Source: Adiantum capillus-veneris
Taxonomy: Eukaryota > Streptophyta > Polypodiopsida > Polypodiales > Pteridaceae
Direction: 5' to 3'
DNA: 64,000 bases
Assembly: GCA_014529385.2 (NCBI GenBank)
Contig: CM043953.1
Coordinates: forward strand, 83,243,838 to 83,307,837
Part shown: in pieces, positions 21,541-33,800 of the stretch
How positions within the stretch are numbered: the stretch's first letter is position 1
How the letters are laid out: each line of letters opens with the position of its first letter
Made by a program: the position numbers and the translations under genes
The notes under the pieces: model-generated
Seen by the model: the letters and a program-made list of their open reading frames with translations, nothing else
Database searches by the model: none
Told to the model about the DNA's origin: nothing

Positions 21541-22988
21541 TCACTCCTCATCGACTACGGCCCGGGTATCTATTCCACGAATAGCAGTGATGTAGAATGT
21601 GATGGAAATCTGGGTGGTATCATCTAGAGAATTGGCCGTGGGAAATGCCAATCCCCGATTTTCCTCAGCAGAGGAAGAAAGTCGAAGACGCCAATTATTG
21701 AAGGGTGTCATTCGCATGAAAGTGTTGGCATACTCAGCAGAGGGGATGTTGGTGAGAGTGGGCACTCCCGTGGTAAGATTGTATGCAAATGCATATGAAA
21801 GTCCCATGCTTGCCTCATAGTTCAGTATCTCTCTCCGCTTCCGATCACTAAAGAAACGAGAGCTTTGTAAGAGCATGTATATCAAGCCGCTGTTTGTGCG
21901 AGGCTGGTGAATCACACTGCCATCATTACTCCCCTGCTCGAATTTCAGCTCGACATATCGTATGCGAACACGAGAGTACCCTATCGGAAAGGTCAGAGAA
22001 TCCTCCACAGGGAGGAGGAACTGCCAATCTTTACCATCAACTAAGAGTCCCACCGGAATGTCTTTGACGACAAAGGTGCGTGTGAAATCGGTAGAGGGTC
22101 CCAGGTCTAACAAACCTGTGAGAGCTGAGGTCTCTTGCTGCAAGAGCATGCTCCAAACAGTATCCATGCTCACGGGCCATGAAGCCAATTGCCCATTTGC
22201 AACATACAAGTACTCATACTTGATTGCTGCATTTTGGATGTGCAACACCCTGATAAGCTGAAGCAGCAGTCGAGTAGTTCGCATGTCTATCTGTGAAAGC
22301 ATTTCTGTGTAGCTTGATAAGTCTGCAGGTGTTATTCCCTCCAACCTGTTTGCTTGTTTTTGTGCAATCTCTTGTAGCATTTCTTCCACCTTTATCTGGT
22401 ATGTTAACTCTCCGATGTGTGCCGCTGTGGTGCACATCTCCTGCCCAAGCACGGCCACATTCTTGCACTTCGCCTTCCAAACAGCCACCGAACCAACCAC
22501 ATCTGCTGGCATTTGCTCTGCAACAGCCTCCACCTCATTCACAAAGATCAACCAGTCTGCATCCGATGGCATGTCTGGCATCTCCGGTGATTCAATCAGA
22601 CGACCAAGGTTCTGCAGTGACTGTACAAGGTCCTTTATGGCTGCAACAATCTCCATCACTGCTGCCAGCCCTTCCAATATTTCAACAACTTTTTTCAAAC
22701 CTTCAGCCAATTTGCCCGCTGCACTCACAGCTGCCCCCGCAGCCGCCACAGCCCCAGGCGCAGTTGCACCGCCTGTCGCAAAGGCGAGGGCAACACTTGC
22801 TATCGCTCCAAGCACAGCAAAAAGAGCATTGGCGAGTTGCTTCTTCTCATATTCTTCAATGGCTGCAAAACAGTCAAGAGTTGAGAACTAAAGTGGCTAT
22901 GTCCCCCTCAACTAATTAACTTGGACATGCAAGCTGCACAAACACATGGATGATCGATCAAAGGCATATGAAAAACTGTAAGAGAAAA

Positions 22989-23072
<84 letters not shown>

Positions 23073-25302
23073 TTCTGTGCCCCCTAACAATTTACCTTGC
23101 ATCATGTCCTTTTTGGCCTGGTCCATTGCTTGATTCTCGTTATCCATTTGCACACTCAATTGGTCCATCTTATCTATTGCGTTGTTGAGCTCAGTTCTCC
23201 GCAGCGACACAACTTGAGAGTGGAAAGAGCTCATGTCCTTCTCCTTACTTGCAAATGCCTTATTTTGTTCTAACAAGTAGCTGCCAAGGATCTGTCAAAA
23301 ATGCATCAGTTAGTCAATTAAAAGTTCCTGCACAACACTAGTAGCTCAATATTGTAGAGCATGCAGTCATAAGCAGATCAAGATGGCTACATCAATGGTT
23401 TAGACCTGATTTTGCAGGATGAAGAGCTTGAGTTGCTTGAATTCTTGATCATAAACCTGGGCTACTTGCACCATACGATTGATGAGGCTGCTGTACATGT
23501 GGTATTGCAACCGTGGTACTACAGATCGAGGCTGCTTAGCCATCTTCAAGAAGGTTTGGACACGAAAAAGAAGTCCTAAGAGATCATCGTTCCGTAAATC
23601 AAGCTGCAAAATCCGCAAATTAGGCATATGCAATAATTATTGGCTGTAAGATACAGTCACAAGAAAGTGATGGCATAAATTATATGAGCATGCATAAACC
23701 TCGATGGATGGTGCACCTCATTCACTCCACTACACTACAGTTCTTCCATATGCAAATGAGCCCAGCTTAAGTTTTGTCATGAGGGGAGTATGAGGGTGTA
23801 TATGCACGAGGCATGCACTTGTAAATTTTTCCAAAATAACTGCAATTTGGTGCATATACATGTAGCATAGTTACTGAGGGTTCATGGAGTGAAGGGGGGT
23901 TCATGGAAATCACCCTTATCCTGAACTCAACATGACTTTCATTGGCCTTGAGTCCACCTTGTGTGTGTATGTGTGCACAAACTCACTTAATGCATTCTGA
24001 TTTCCTCATGAAAGTCCTTCATAATTAAGACTACAAATAGAACCTTGGGCCGCAAAATCTTGTTAAGCCATTCCACATGCTTCGTGACAACATTGATGAC
24101 CCGCGGAGAATTGTGGGCAGCCTGTGAAGAAAACGCTCATCAGATCATAAACAAGTCTATATATGGACACATGAAGCTTCAAACAGTTTCCCACAATGAA
24201 TGATTAATTAGAAGAGGCACTTGTGAGTGCCTAATTTGTGAGGCTCGGGATGTCCACCACACAGAAGTGCGACCTATTTAGCCAAAAAGGCAGTGCCCCA
24301 TACAGAAAAAGTCTATAAGTTCATCATGTGGAAGACTGAAAAGGCATCAAAAAGCCATGGAAACAAGCTGCCACTTCTCATATAATCTGAATCTCTTATA
24401 TGCAGGAAACTGGGGTTATAAAGACGAAAGCAGCTAAATACCAGGACAAGCTCTGCAATGAGCATGTTCATTTGTAGGCCCAGGATGATGTACGGGTCCG
24501 AGAGAACTTCCGAGGGCACAGGGTCCACCGGGGGTATGCGGAAGAAGTTAAATCCAGCACCGATGTACTCAACTTCCACATGCATACTGCCAATGTTTCC
24601 AGGTGCGAGGCCGCTAAAGACTACGTTGAGTTGGTCGGGGGAAGGTGGGGCCAGAAGCTCAACCTCGTCAGATCTCTGCAGATCAGATTCTGTGGCAGGA
24701 ATGGGCTGCCCCTTGGACAGAGTGAGCCACATAATGAGGGAGAATACCTCGAGGGTTTCTGGCCAGCCAGGGCGGACTGTGGTGGAGAATGTCGAACCTC
24801 CGATCACTCTCAATTGCAGGGGCTGAAGAGGGTTAAGGGTAGAGGTGTCCTGCCGGTAGATGACGCGATCGGCATGGATGTAGAGGCCAATGTCGGTATT
24901 ACCTCCGGAGGAGGAGGAGCTATCGGGGACCGGAAAGACACGGACCCTGCCCTCTTGGGTCTCCACCACACGCATGTGCATCAAGGGGAAATGAAGGCCG
25001 CATGTGAGAAAGGGCGAGTTGACATCCTGAACATAGAGCACCCGGCAGAGGATGACGACGGATACAGTGGCGGGAAGCCGCATGTTGGTGGCCTTGGCGG
25101 GAAGCTCGACAATGTCGGCAACGATGTAGAGGCGGCGCACCTTCTCACTGCCGGGTAACATGTCGAAGTAGGGTTCGGTGGTCATGTCGAGGTCAAGAAG
25201 GCGGACATACATGCGATGGACCACCATGACCTCAGAGAACTCGGTCTGCTGGAAGCGTAAGCTTACCTGGTTCACATCCGCATACAAGTCGGTGTACTCC
25301 AT
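21541..25302 (-). CDS. Five-exon gene for an ~884-residue protein with pore-former-like architecture
   Basis: Exons (minus strand) are 25302-24442, 24121-24044, 23603-23406, 23291-23096 and 22862-21541. All four introns are GT-AG and every junction keeps frame (phases 0,0,0,1), so the gene looks intact. Exon 1 (residues 1-287) is beta-rich with no signal peptide. Exons 2-4 (288-444) are amphipathic helices with heptad-like repeats. Exon 5 opens with a long Ala/Gly hydrophobic segment (about 455-500, for example FATGGATAPGAVAAAGAAVS), then long helices (to about 650), then a C-terminal beta-rich region with FNNWRLRL and ISITFYITAI near the end. A hydrophobic segment between amphipathic helices flanked by beta domains recalls alpha-pore-forming proteins, including Tc-like or Cry-like insecticidal proteins; ferns are reported to make insecticidal proteins resembling Bt toxins. 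That link is inference. It could equally be an uncharacterised plant family. Confidence 0.8.
22993..23068. repeat. (CT)n(GT)n microsatellite in intron 4
   Basis: About 24 CT units followed by about 13 GT units, lying inside intron 4 (22863-23095) of the five-exon gene, close to its donor side. Likely length-variable. Confidence 0.9.
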
Positions 25303-25344
25303 GACAGTACCAGCTTAATGTGCCCTTCCCCCCCTCACTACACA

Positions 25345-25447
25345 GAGATAGATGAGACCAAAATGCACAGAGAAACCTTATACATTGGTCAATGCCTTAA
25401 CACATACTCTCACAGATGAGACCATATTATGCACAGAGGAACCTCAC
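25345..25447 (-). repeat. Direct repeat in the 5' leader of the five-exon gene
   Basis: Two diverged copies of a roughly 28-bp unit, GATGAGACCA...TGCACAGAG(A/G)AACCT, at 25351-25377 and 25415-25444. They lie between the TATA box and the ATG and so probably in the 5' untranslated leader or core promoter. Confidence 0.6.
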
Positions 25448-25458
25448 AACCTTCTCCA

Positions 25459-25475
25459 GCTTATATAGCCTATCA
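25459..25475 (-). promoter_or_regulatory. TATA box of the five-exon gene
   Basis: Minus strand reads GGCTATATAAGC, a strong TATA box about 160 bp upstream of the ATG at 25302. The position is suitable for a leader of about 130 nt. No other good TATA is nearer. Confidence 0.6.
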
Positions 25476-26741
25476 TGTCCTGGCACTGGCAGAGAGACCA
25501 ATTGTTGTTGAAATCATGTGAGTAATATTACTTGTCCCTTTCCTATAATAAAATGTGTAGATTTTATTTTTTCTTCTTAAATAATTTACAGACAGACAGA
25601 GACTATATAGAATAGTATAGTAGCAGTAGTACAAGAGACATGTGACCCAGGCAGCGAGGCAGACTCGCCATTTCTAACAATTATATAGCTGCAATAGTAG
25701 CAGTGGTACAAGAGACATGTGACTCAAATATGAGGATAAGCCCCAGGACCGGCCAACCTTGCTATCTTTTTCCTCTTTTTTTTGGTCCGAGTTCCGACAT
25801 GGCACATGTGCTTTGTAGATTCTCCTTCCTTATAATTTGTTTAATCGCAACTTTAGTCGCATCCATTTGTTTAATCTCGAAGCCTCGAGCCTCGAATGCT
25901 TAATTAGTTGTTTTCAGCCTCGTAAAATAATCACCGCCTTCAGTTTTCCATACAATGGTACAATGTATCCCGATTCCTGACTCCTCGACGATGCAGGACA
26001 TTGACAAGGAGAAGTCAGGCATAACAGTAGGCCCGGGGCCATGGCCAAGGCGTCAGCCACGGACACTTAATCTCCCAGTGTGAAAGAAAAGTAATTACTA
26101 ACTCAAAATATCCTTTTTCTCATTTGAGCCTCACAAGTCACGAGTCTTGCTAACTCAAAATATCCTTTCCTCATTTGAACCTCGAGTCATATCTGCAATT
26201 CGAAAGCCATTTCTTGCATATCTCTTCTCCAATCCAAAGCTCGACCTCGTGCTGCTGTTGTGTGAACGGTGCACCTAAAGGCCCTTGTCGAAGGTGGATA
26301 GAGCAAACGTGCGGTGAGACCCTTGAGAGCGAAGGAGCGAACATTGAGCACATATGTGTGAGGGAGCCAACGAGTAATAAAACAGTGCGGTTTGTCTTTG
26401 TCTTCATCAACGGCCGGGAGCAATGCGCACAGATCTTGAGGAGATCGGATGGCCAACAAAAACCAGCACGGCTTGTCCCCCAGATTCGGACTCGAGTATG
26501 CATCGTGTGAGCTCAATGCCTTAACCACGTGCGCACGTGGCTTTTGGTTACCACATTGCGTAAACATTTAACATATAAAATGAACCTTGGCAGGCAAAAG
26601 TAAACTGGGACAAAAGATAAACTCTAACAAGCTTCAATATAATCAAATGGTCGATTTTGTCTCGGATCTGCCGCGTGCAAATGGTCGTCGTTGATCCCAT
26701 GATAAAAACATCACCTCGTGGGATTTAGTAACGAGGGTTGT
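25476..26741. other. Intergenic DNA, no gene seen
   Basis: Overlapping open frames on both strands at 26171-26567 are roughly 110-125 codons but show no domain and mirror each other, so I do not call them. A direct repeat around 'agcagt(a/g)gtacaagagacatgtgac' occurs near 25622 and 25698, and 'aactcaaaatatcctt' near 26100 and 26151. Confidence 0.45.
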
Positions 26742-27248
26742 CCTTGTCACTATATGGCATGGCTCCGGGTCAGAGGGGATCTAGGGCCCAAATTTGGGGG
26801 GCAAAGCGGCTTTAATCTCCGCCGTTGGATCACACAGTGAACTAGGGGTGGGTGAACTGGGGGTGAAGTGAGGGTGAACTAATGGTGAACTAAGGGCAGG
26901 TAAGCTAGGGGTGGGTGAACTGGGGGTGAACTAGGGGCGCCTAAACTAGGATATGATCATGTGTCATGCCAACATGGACAATGACGCGCGCTAGCGTGGT
27001 GGTAGGGCATTCGTGTGGCAACCGAGACGTCCCAGGTTCGACCCACACCCAGCGCGGCGGGTGAACTAGGGGTGAACTACGGGGGGTGAACTAGGAGTTT
27101 ACTTGGGGCGCCATTTTCGCCCCGAGTTCAACCCTAGTTCACCCCCAGTTCACTACATGATCCGACGGCCGAGATTAAAGCCGCCTCGCGCCGCCAAATT
27201 TGGGCCTTAGATCCCCCTTGGCTAGAGCCGTGCCATATAGTGACGAGG
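26742..27248. mobile_element. Long inverted-repeat (foldback/MULE-like) element with tRNA-like core
   Basis: The ends are inverted repeats: CTTGTCACTATATGGCA at the left matches, on the other strand, CCTCGTCACTATATGGCA at the right, and similarity continues inward for more than 100 bp through GGCTTTAATCTC. The arms then contain repeated GGTGAACTAGGGG units in opposite orientations. The centre (26988-27060) carries A-box-like TAGCGTGGTGG and B-box GGTTCGACCC, spaced as in a tRNA-derived promoter. No coding capacity. No convincing target duplication was found. Confidence 0.7.
26988..27060 (+). ncRNA. tRNA-derived (SINE-like) pol III promoter region
   Basis: TAGCGTGGTGG at about 26992 fits the A box loosely and GGTTCGACCC at 27035-27044 fits the B box well, with about 33 bp between them. 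The intervening GGGCATTCGTGTGGCAACCG is typical of tRNA-derived plant SINE heads. There is no full cloverleaf, so it is not a tRNA gene. Confidence 0.45.
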
Positions 27249-27527
27249 CCCACAGCAGGGAATGTGATGCACCTCGTGATACGTGGAGGAGAGAGGGGCA
27301 AACAGATGCCATGTGTGAGAAGAAGATTTATTCTATGTGCATTGAAACACCTCCCTTTGTTCCTATTTGTGCCATGACTTGTAGGGCAGGGCAGCAGGGA
27401 GTCGTACAACAAGGACAACTACAACACAACAGAACGTGCATCACGAGAGACCCCAGGAGAGATATCTTCTTTTCTGCGGAGTCTGACGATAAAGAGAGAG
27501 AGAGTGTGGGAGACATGAGGGGATGCC

Positions 27528-27579
<52 letters not shown>

Positions 27580-27610
27580 CAGTGAGAGAGGCAGCGTGCA
27601 ATGGAGAATA
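27249..27610. other. Intergenic DNA with (GA)n array
   Basis: No gene. A (GA)n array of about 42 bp lies at 27531-27573 and generates spurious Arg/Glu and Ser/Leu open frames. Ends at GCAAT, the target duplication of copia D. Confidence 0.5.
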
Positions 27611-27615
27611 GCAAT

Positions 27616-27894
27616 TGTAGACATGTAGTAGTGTTAGTGTGTATACGCGCTTCACCAGGGACACTTTTCTCCCACTGGGTTTTTCCCCCTAGACATCCGG
27701 TGTGAAAGGACACCTTATCTCTTAGGGTTTCATATAAGCTTTGTAGCTCTGAGTTTGTATATACTCTATTATTCCAATACAGAGAGAGAGACTACAGAGA
27801 TCTCGTACACAAGCTCTGTGTCTTCTCCTTCTCCATCTTCTTCCTACTCTGAGTTGCTGTCTTCCTTCTGTTTCCTGTTTCATCATCTTCAACA
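27616..27894 (+). repeat. Copia D 5' LTR
   Basis: TGTAGACATG to CTTCAACA. It contains promoter-like TATA sequences (CATATAAGC near 27732, TATATACTC near 27759) and a short GA run. Confidence 0.93.
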
Positions 27895-27896
27895 AT

Positions 27897-27908
27897 TGGT
27901 ATCAGAGC
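27897..27908 (+). promoter_or_regulatory. Copia D primer-binding site
   Basis: TGGTATCAGAGC, complementary to initiator Met-tRNA, two bases after the 5' LTR. Confidence 0.9.
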
Positions 27909-28293
27909 GAGGTGATTTCCAGAGCCTCTACTTGCGTTTTCGCGTCCGCGCGCGCAATCGCAGTTTTCAGGCAGTTTTCGAAAAATTTACTCGTGGGAGC
28001 ATCCTCGACGTTCCGGGAGTATTCTGAACAGGTGACCTGCGGTTTTACCCCCCTTTCGAAGCCATTCGAGCCCTCAGAATTTTGTTCTGAGCAACGTAGC
28101 AGAAGTCACTTTTCGGAGGCGTTTAGATCAAGAGGGTGTGCTTTCTGACAGATTTTCTTCAGGTAAACAGTTCTTTTGGGAAGCAGCTTGTCTTAGCTTT
28201 GTGTTGAGATTTTGTGTAGAGTTTTGCTTGGATTGGAGAGGAGATTTGTGAATCTCTTGGAGGTTCTTTTGCTCTCTTGTGTGCATCTACAGT

Positions 28294-31200
28294 ATGGCTC
28301 AATCTACGGAGAAAGAGATTTTTGGTGCGTTTACATCCGAAGACAAATTGGATGGTACCAACTATTCTCTTTGGTCTTTTATGGCCAGAAATGTTTTGGT
28401 TGGTAAAGGATTGTGGGATTATGTATCTGGAGATGAAGTTCGTCCAGTTAGCATTGCACCTGCCACGCCTGGTCGTGGTGTAGTTGTTGGTGCAGGACCC
28501 TCACAAGTCACTCCAGAGCAAAAGAGATGGGATACTAAAGATGCACAGGCTATGGCTGTGATTGCCTTAACCATAAAGAGGACAATCACACCACATATCA
28601 GAGCTTGCAGAACTTCTGAGGATGCTTGGAACACTCTGCAAGCTATGTTTGGAGGAAGAAATGCTGCCAGAATAGAGTTTTTGAAGAAACAACTTGACAA
28701 AATACAGATGGACGAAGGTGACGATATTGTCGAGCATCTTACAAAAATCAGGGATCTTAAAGAGAAATTGCTTAGCATTGATGAAGTGATTCCAAAGAAG
28801 GACTTGGTTTCCAAAACACTCAATTCACTACCACCATCTTATTTGACTTTTCAGACTTCTTTGACTCTGTCTTTGCGAGCTAATCCTGAGCCTCTTCATT
28901 TTGAAGAGTTAGTGGCTTTGCTATTGCAGGAGGATCAATCACGTAAGAACAAGTCTTTACAGGTGGATGGTATGGATCATGCTCTTGTTGTACAGAACAA
29001 AAACAGAGGTAAAGAGAGTGCTCATCACTCCAAGTCTGGTGCAGGACAGTCTTCAGAGAAGTCTAAAGGTGATTCCGACAAGTCCAAGAAGAAAGGTAAA
29101 TGTCACTACTGCAAGAAACCTGGTCACTACATTAGTGAGTGTAAAAAGCGAATTGCTAAAGAAAAGAAGAAAGAGTCAAGTTTGGTTGTTTCAGCTTCTG
29201 GTGATTCTTCTACAGCTAAAGAAGAGTCTGCAAACTTTGTGCAGGATTCTTATGCTTTTGTAGTATGTTCAGATTTTTCTGCTTACAGTGTTGACAAGAC
29301 ACAAATGATTTGGTACTTTGATAGTGGTGCATCTAGGCATATTACTTCAAGGAAGGATTTGTTTTGTTCATTGGATGCAGCTCCAGCAGGAAAGAAGGTG
29401 ACATGTGTAAATAATGCTTCTTATCCAATCAAAGGCGTTGGTAAGATTTTGATTACCATTTCAGATGGTTCAGATTTATGCTTGCCAGATGTCTTATATG
29501 TTCCAGGGATCAAGAAGAATTTGTTGTCTATATCCTCTCTTGCAAAAAATGGTCTTCGGGTCATTTTTGAGGATGACAGATGTGTTGTACGAGATCGAGA
29601 GAATGGTTATTCTCTTATCACTACAGGTACGTTGGACAATGGACTATTTGTGCTAGATCGTTATGAAAAGCAGATTCAGGTATGTATTGCAGAAACAAAG
29701 ACTCAGGCCATGCAGGATGCTGAGTTGTGGCATGCTAGATTTGGGCATGTTGGTTATGGCAGTTTGATGACTTTACAACGTCATAATATGGTGCATGATT
29801 TGTCTTTATTGGAGATGCCACCAAGACATGTATGTGAAGGTTGCGTTCTTGGAAAGATGCACAGATTTGCATTTTCGCAGGATGGTTCAGTTAGAGCGAC
29901 ACGAAAGTTGCAGCTTGTACACAGTGATGTATGTGGTCCTATGAGGACGCCATCTATAGGAAACAGCCTTTATTTTGTGACCTTCATTGATGACTTTTCC
30001 AGGTTTTGTTGGGTGTATCCACTCAAAGCAAAGTCAGATGTGTTTGCAGTTTTTCAACATTATGTCGCCATGGTTGAAAATGAAACAGGTTGCAAAGTAT
30101 AGACTCTTCGTACAGATCGAGGAGGTGAATACATGTCAGGTGCATTTAAGGATTTTTTGGGAAAGAAAGGCATTAAACACCAATGCACTATGCCATACAC
30201 ACCACAACAGAATGGTGTTGCAGAAAGGAAGAACAGGTCTTTAATGGAGACGTCTAGATGTATGCTCAAGGCTAAGAGTTTGCCTCATAAGCTATGGATG
30301 GAGGCAGTTGCTTGTGCAGCACATCTTTTGAACAGGTGTCCTACTCGTGCCTTGAAGACCATTACTGCATATGAAGCTTGGTATGACAAAAAACCTTCAG
30401 TCAGTTATCTTCGTGTTTTTGGTTGTCTTGCTTATGCTCACATCCCTCAGCAGTTACGTGGGAAGCTTGATGATAAGGCAATCAAATGTATATTTGTGGG
30501 GTACAGTAGTGGAAGTAAAGGTTATAAACTTTACAATCCTGCTACAAACAAGATTTTTGAAAGTCGTGATGTAATTTTTGCAAAAACTACTGCTCAACCT
30601 ATGGTTGCTTTTGATGTACCTCATATGCAGACACATGATGTATTTGAAGGTTTGCTTCCTTCTTTTGTGGAGAATCAAGAATCACAACAGGTTGATAATC
30701 TTGATCAATCTTTTGATCAGCATGTGACACCTCATGATGTAGAGGAAATTGTGCGTGAAGAGCAAGAACTTCTCAGGGAAGAAAGAACCTTGCCTAAATG
30801 GGTTCAGAAAACTTTGCAGGATAGCAAGTTGGATGCACCGTTGCCACGAAAAACACGTGCTGGTACTACTTTTGGTAGAGAGCAAGTAGATTTGGCTTGC
30901 TTTAGCACTCTTTGTGATGCAGATGAGCCTGATTCATTTGAATAAGCTTTAGAGTGTGTTCAGTGGAAAGATGCTATGCAGCAAGAAATTGATTCTATTC
31001 ATAAGAATCATACATGGGATCTAGTGGACTTGCCTACAGGTAAAAAGCCTATTGGTACAAAGTGGGTTTTTAAGGTAAAAAGGAAACAAGATGGTACTGT
31101 TGACAGGTACAAAGCAAGGCTTGTGGCAAAAGGCTATGCGCAACAGAAAGGCATAGATTATGATGAAACCTTTGCTCCTACTTCTCGTGCGTCCACAGTT

Positions 31201-32472
31201 AGATCACTAGTTGCAATTGCTGCTCATCATGGTTGGAAAGTGCATCAGTTGGATATCAAAACTGCTTTTTTGAATGGTGATTTGCAGGAAGAAGTTTATG
31301 TAAGTCAACCAAGTGGTTTTGTTGTAAAAGGTCAAGAGAAAAAGGTATGTAGATTGCGTAAAGCTTTGTATGGTCTCAAACAGGCTCCAAGAGCATGGTA
31401 TGAGAAGATACATACTTATTTGATTGGCCAGGGATTTCAGAATAGTCCAACAGAAAGTACTTTGTATGTCAAAAAGAGAGATGGAGTTCTCATTATGCTA
31501 ACACTTTATGTGGATGATATGCTTCTTACAAGAAATAATGCAAATGAAATTGAAGCGTTTAAAGATGCTTTGAGAAAAACCTTTGAGATGTCTGATCTTG
31601 GTTTGCTACATTATTACTTGGGTATTCAGTTTGTGCAATCAAAGGATGGCATATACATGTTGCAGGAAAAATATTTGCATAAAATTTTGGACAAGTTTGG
31701 TATGCAAAATTGTAAGCCAATCTCTACACCCGTAGAAACTGGATCAAAGTTGAGCATGCATGATGCTGGAGAAACTTTTGATGTACATACTTATGCAGCA
31801 GCCGTTGGTTGCTTGATATATTTGGCAGGCAACACTCGTCCAGACATTCAATTTGGGGTTTCACAAGCAAGCAGATTTATGTACAGCCCAGGTATGCATC
31901 ATTGGCAGGCTGTGAAGCGCATACTTCGTTACCTTTCAGGTACCCCTAATCTTGCCATGTTCTTTCCAAGGGGGGATATGTATGGAAAGCACAGTTCTAT
32001 GCTTCTTGGTTACAGCGATTCAGATTGGGCTGGTGATTTTGACACACGACATTCCACAAGTGGCAATTGTTTTTTCTTGGGAAATGCATGTATATCTTGG
32101 CTAAGCAAGAAGCAACCCACATTGGCTACATCAACTTGTGAAGCTGAGTACAGGGCAGCTTTCACGGCAACAGTTGATTGTGTATGGATACGCAGGTTAT
32201 TGGCAGATCTTTGTGAGTGTCAACAGGCACCCACTACCATTTTCACTGACAGTCAGAGTGCTATGGCAGTTGCAAGGAATCCAGTATTTCATGCAAGAAC
32301 AAAGCACATAGAGGTTCACTACCACTATGTCAGGGAAAGGCTACATGCAGGGGAGATCACACTAACTTACTGTCCTACACAGGATAACATTGCAGATCTA
32401 TTTACGAAGGCGTTATCACGAGAAAAGTTTGAAGCTTTCCGAAAAGCTTTGGGCTTACTCTCATACACATGA
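28294..32472 (+). pseudogene. Copia D gag-pol polyprotein with two premature stops
   Basis: One frame of 1,393 codons from ATG 28294 (MAQSTEKEIFGAF) to TGA 32472. In order: a Gag helical region; a zinc knuckle CHYCKKPGHYISEC (about residue 270); protease WYFDSGASRHITS; integrase zinc site and D-D-E core (VHSDVCGPM, LRTDRGGEY, NGVAERKN); reverse transcriptase with LYVDDMLL (about 31505); RNase H with SDSDWAGD, STCEAEY, TDSQSA and KHIEVHYHYVRE. The only defects visible are TAG at 30100-30102, just before the second catalytic Asp of integrase, and TAA at 30943-30945 between integrase and RT. Both are consistent with C-to-T changes in Gln codons. Thus gag, protease and the RT/RNase H part remain open, but the full polyprotein cannot be made without readthrough. 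Confidence 0.92.
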
Positions 32473-32509
32473 TGATCTGCTACCTTGTACGGATTCACAC
32501 TATCACTAC

Positions 32510-32519
32510 AGGGGGGATT
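32510..32519 (+). promoter_or_regulatory. Copia D polypurine tract
   Basis: AGGGGGGATT directly before the 3' LTR; the same tract (seen as its complement) abuts the copia A and copia B 3' LTRs, linking these families. Confidence 0.85.
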
Positions 32520-32798
32520 TGTAGACATGTAGTAGTGTTAGTGTGTATACGCGCTTCACCAGGGGCACTTTTCTCCCACTGGGTTTTTCCCCTTGGACAT
32601 CCGGTGTGAAAGGACACCTTATCTCTTAGGGTTTCATATAAGCTTTGTAGCTCTGAGTTTGTATATACTCTATTATTCCAATACAGAGAGAGAGACTACA
32701 GAGATCTCGTACACAAGCTCTGTGTCTTCTCCTTCTCCATCTTCTTCCTACTCTGAGTTGCTGTCTTCCTTCTGTTTCCTGTTTCATCATCTTCAACA
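32520..32798 (+). repeat. Copia D 3' LTR
   Basis: Matches 27616-27894 except for about three substitutions. The poly(A) site would lie within it. Confidence 0.93.
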
Positions 32799-32803
32799 GC
32801 AAT

Positions 32804-33492
<689 letters not shown>

Positions 33493-33498
33493 CGAATT

Positions 33499-33725
33499 TG
33501 TTGGAATTAGGGTTGTAGAGAAACGCACACAACTTGGAGAAGACGAAGGAAGCTCAAGGCACACAATAGAGAGTGTGTTTCTTAGTATGCAATGGAAAGA
33601 TAGATAGCCCTAGAGTGATGGGCATATATACAATGCTCGGGGAAAAAAACATCCTAAAGAGGGAAAAAATGCCTCGACGGTCCTAGTGTGTTCACACACA
33701 TCACTACCACATGTATATGGTAACA
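33499..33725 (-). repeat. Copia B 3' LTR
   Basis: TGTTGGAATT to GGTAACA, followed on the plus strand by the complement of the polypurine tract. Confidence 0.92.
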
Positions 33726-33800
33726 AATCCCCCCTGGAGTGATGCGGTGAACGAGAGATGGCACATGAGTAAAGTGAAGTGCCATGCCCTGAGGACATGA

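Larger units (their letters stand above)
27616..32798 (+). mobile_element. Copia D, nearly intact Ty1/copia retrotransposon
   Basis: Two 279-bp LTRs (27616-27894 and 32520-32798) differ at only about three positions and are flanked by GCAAT on both sides (27611-27615 and 32799-32803). A primer-binding site TGGTATCAGAGC (27897-27908) and a polypurine tract AGGGGGGATT (32510-32519) are in the expected places. The interior is one continuous frame broken by two stop codons. This copy inserted recently. Confidence 0.96.

Noticed and set aside
22293-22919. 208-codon plus-strand open frame
   Set aside because: Antisense shadow of exon 5 of the five-exon gene; low-complexity Pro/Gln/Ser composition.
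24313-24441. Extension of exon 1 of the five-exon gene beyond 24442
   Set aside because: A GTATTT donor at 24441 joins in frame to the next exon, and the read-through peptide loses similarity in character; treated as intron.
26171-26567. Overlapping open frames of 110-126 codons on both strands
   Set aside because: Mutually antisense, no domain, no splice or promoter context; chance frames are likely in this GC-moderate stretch.
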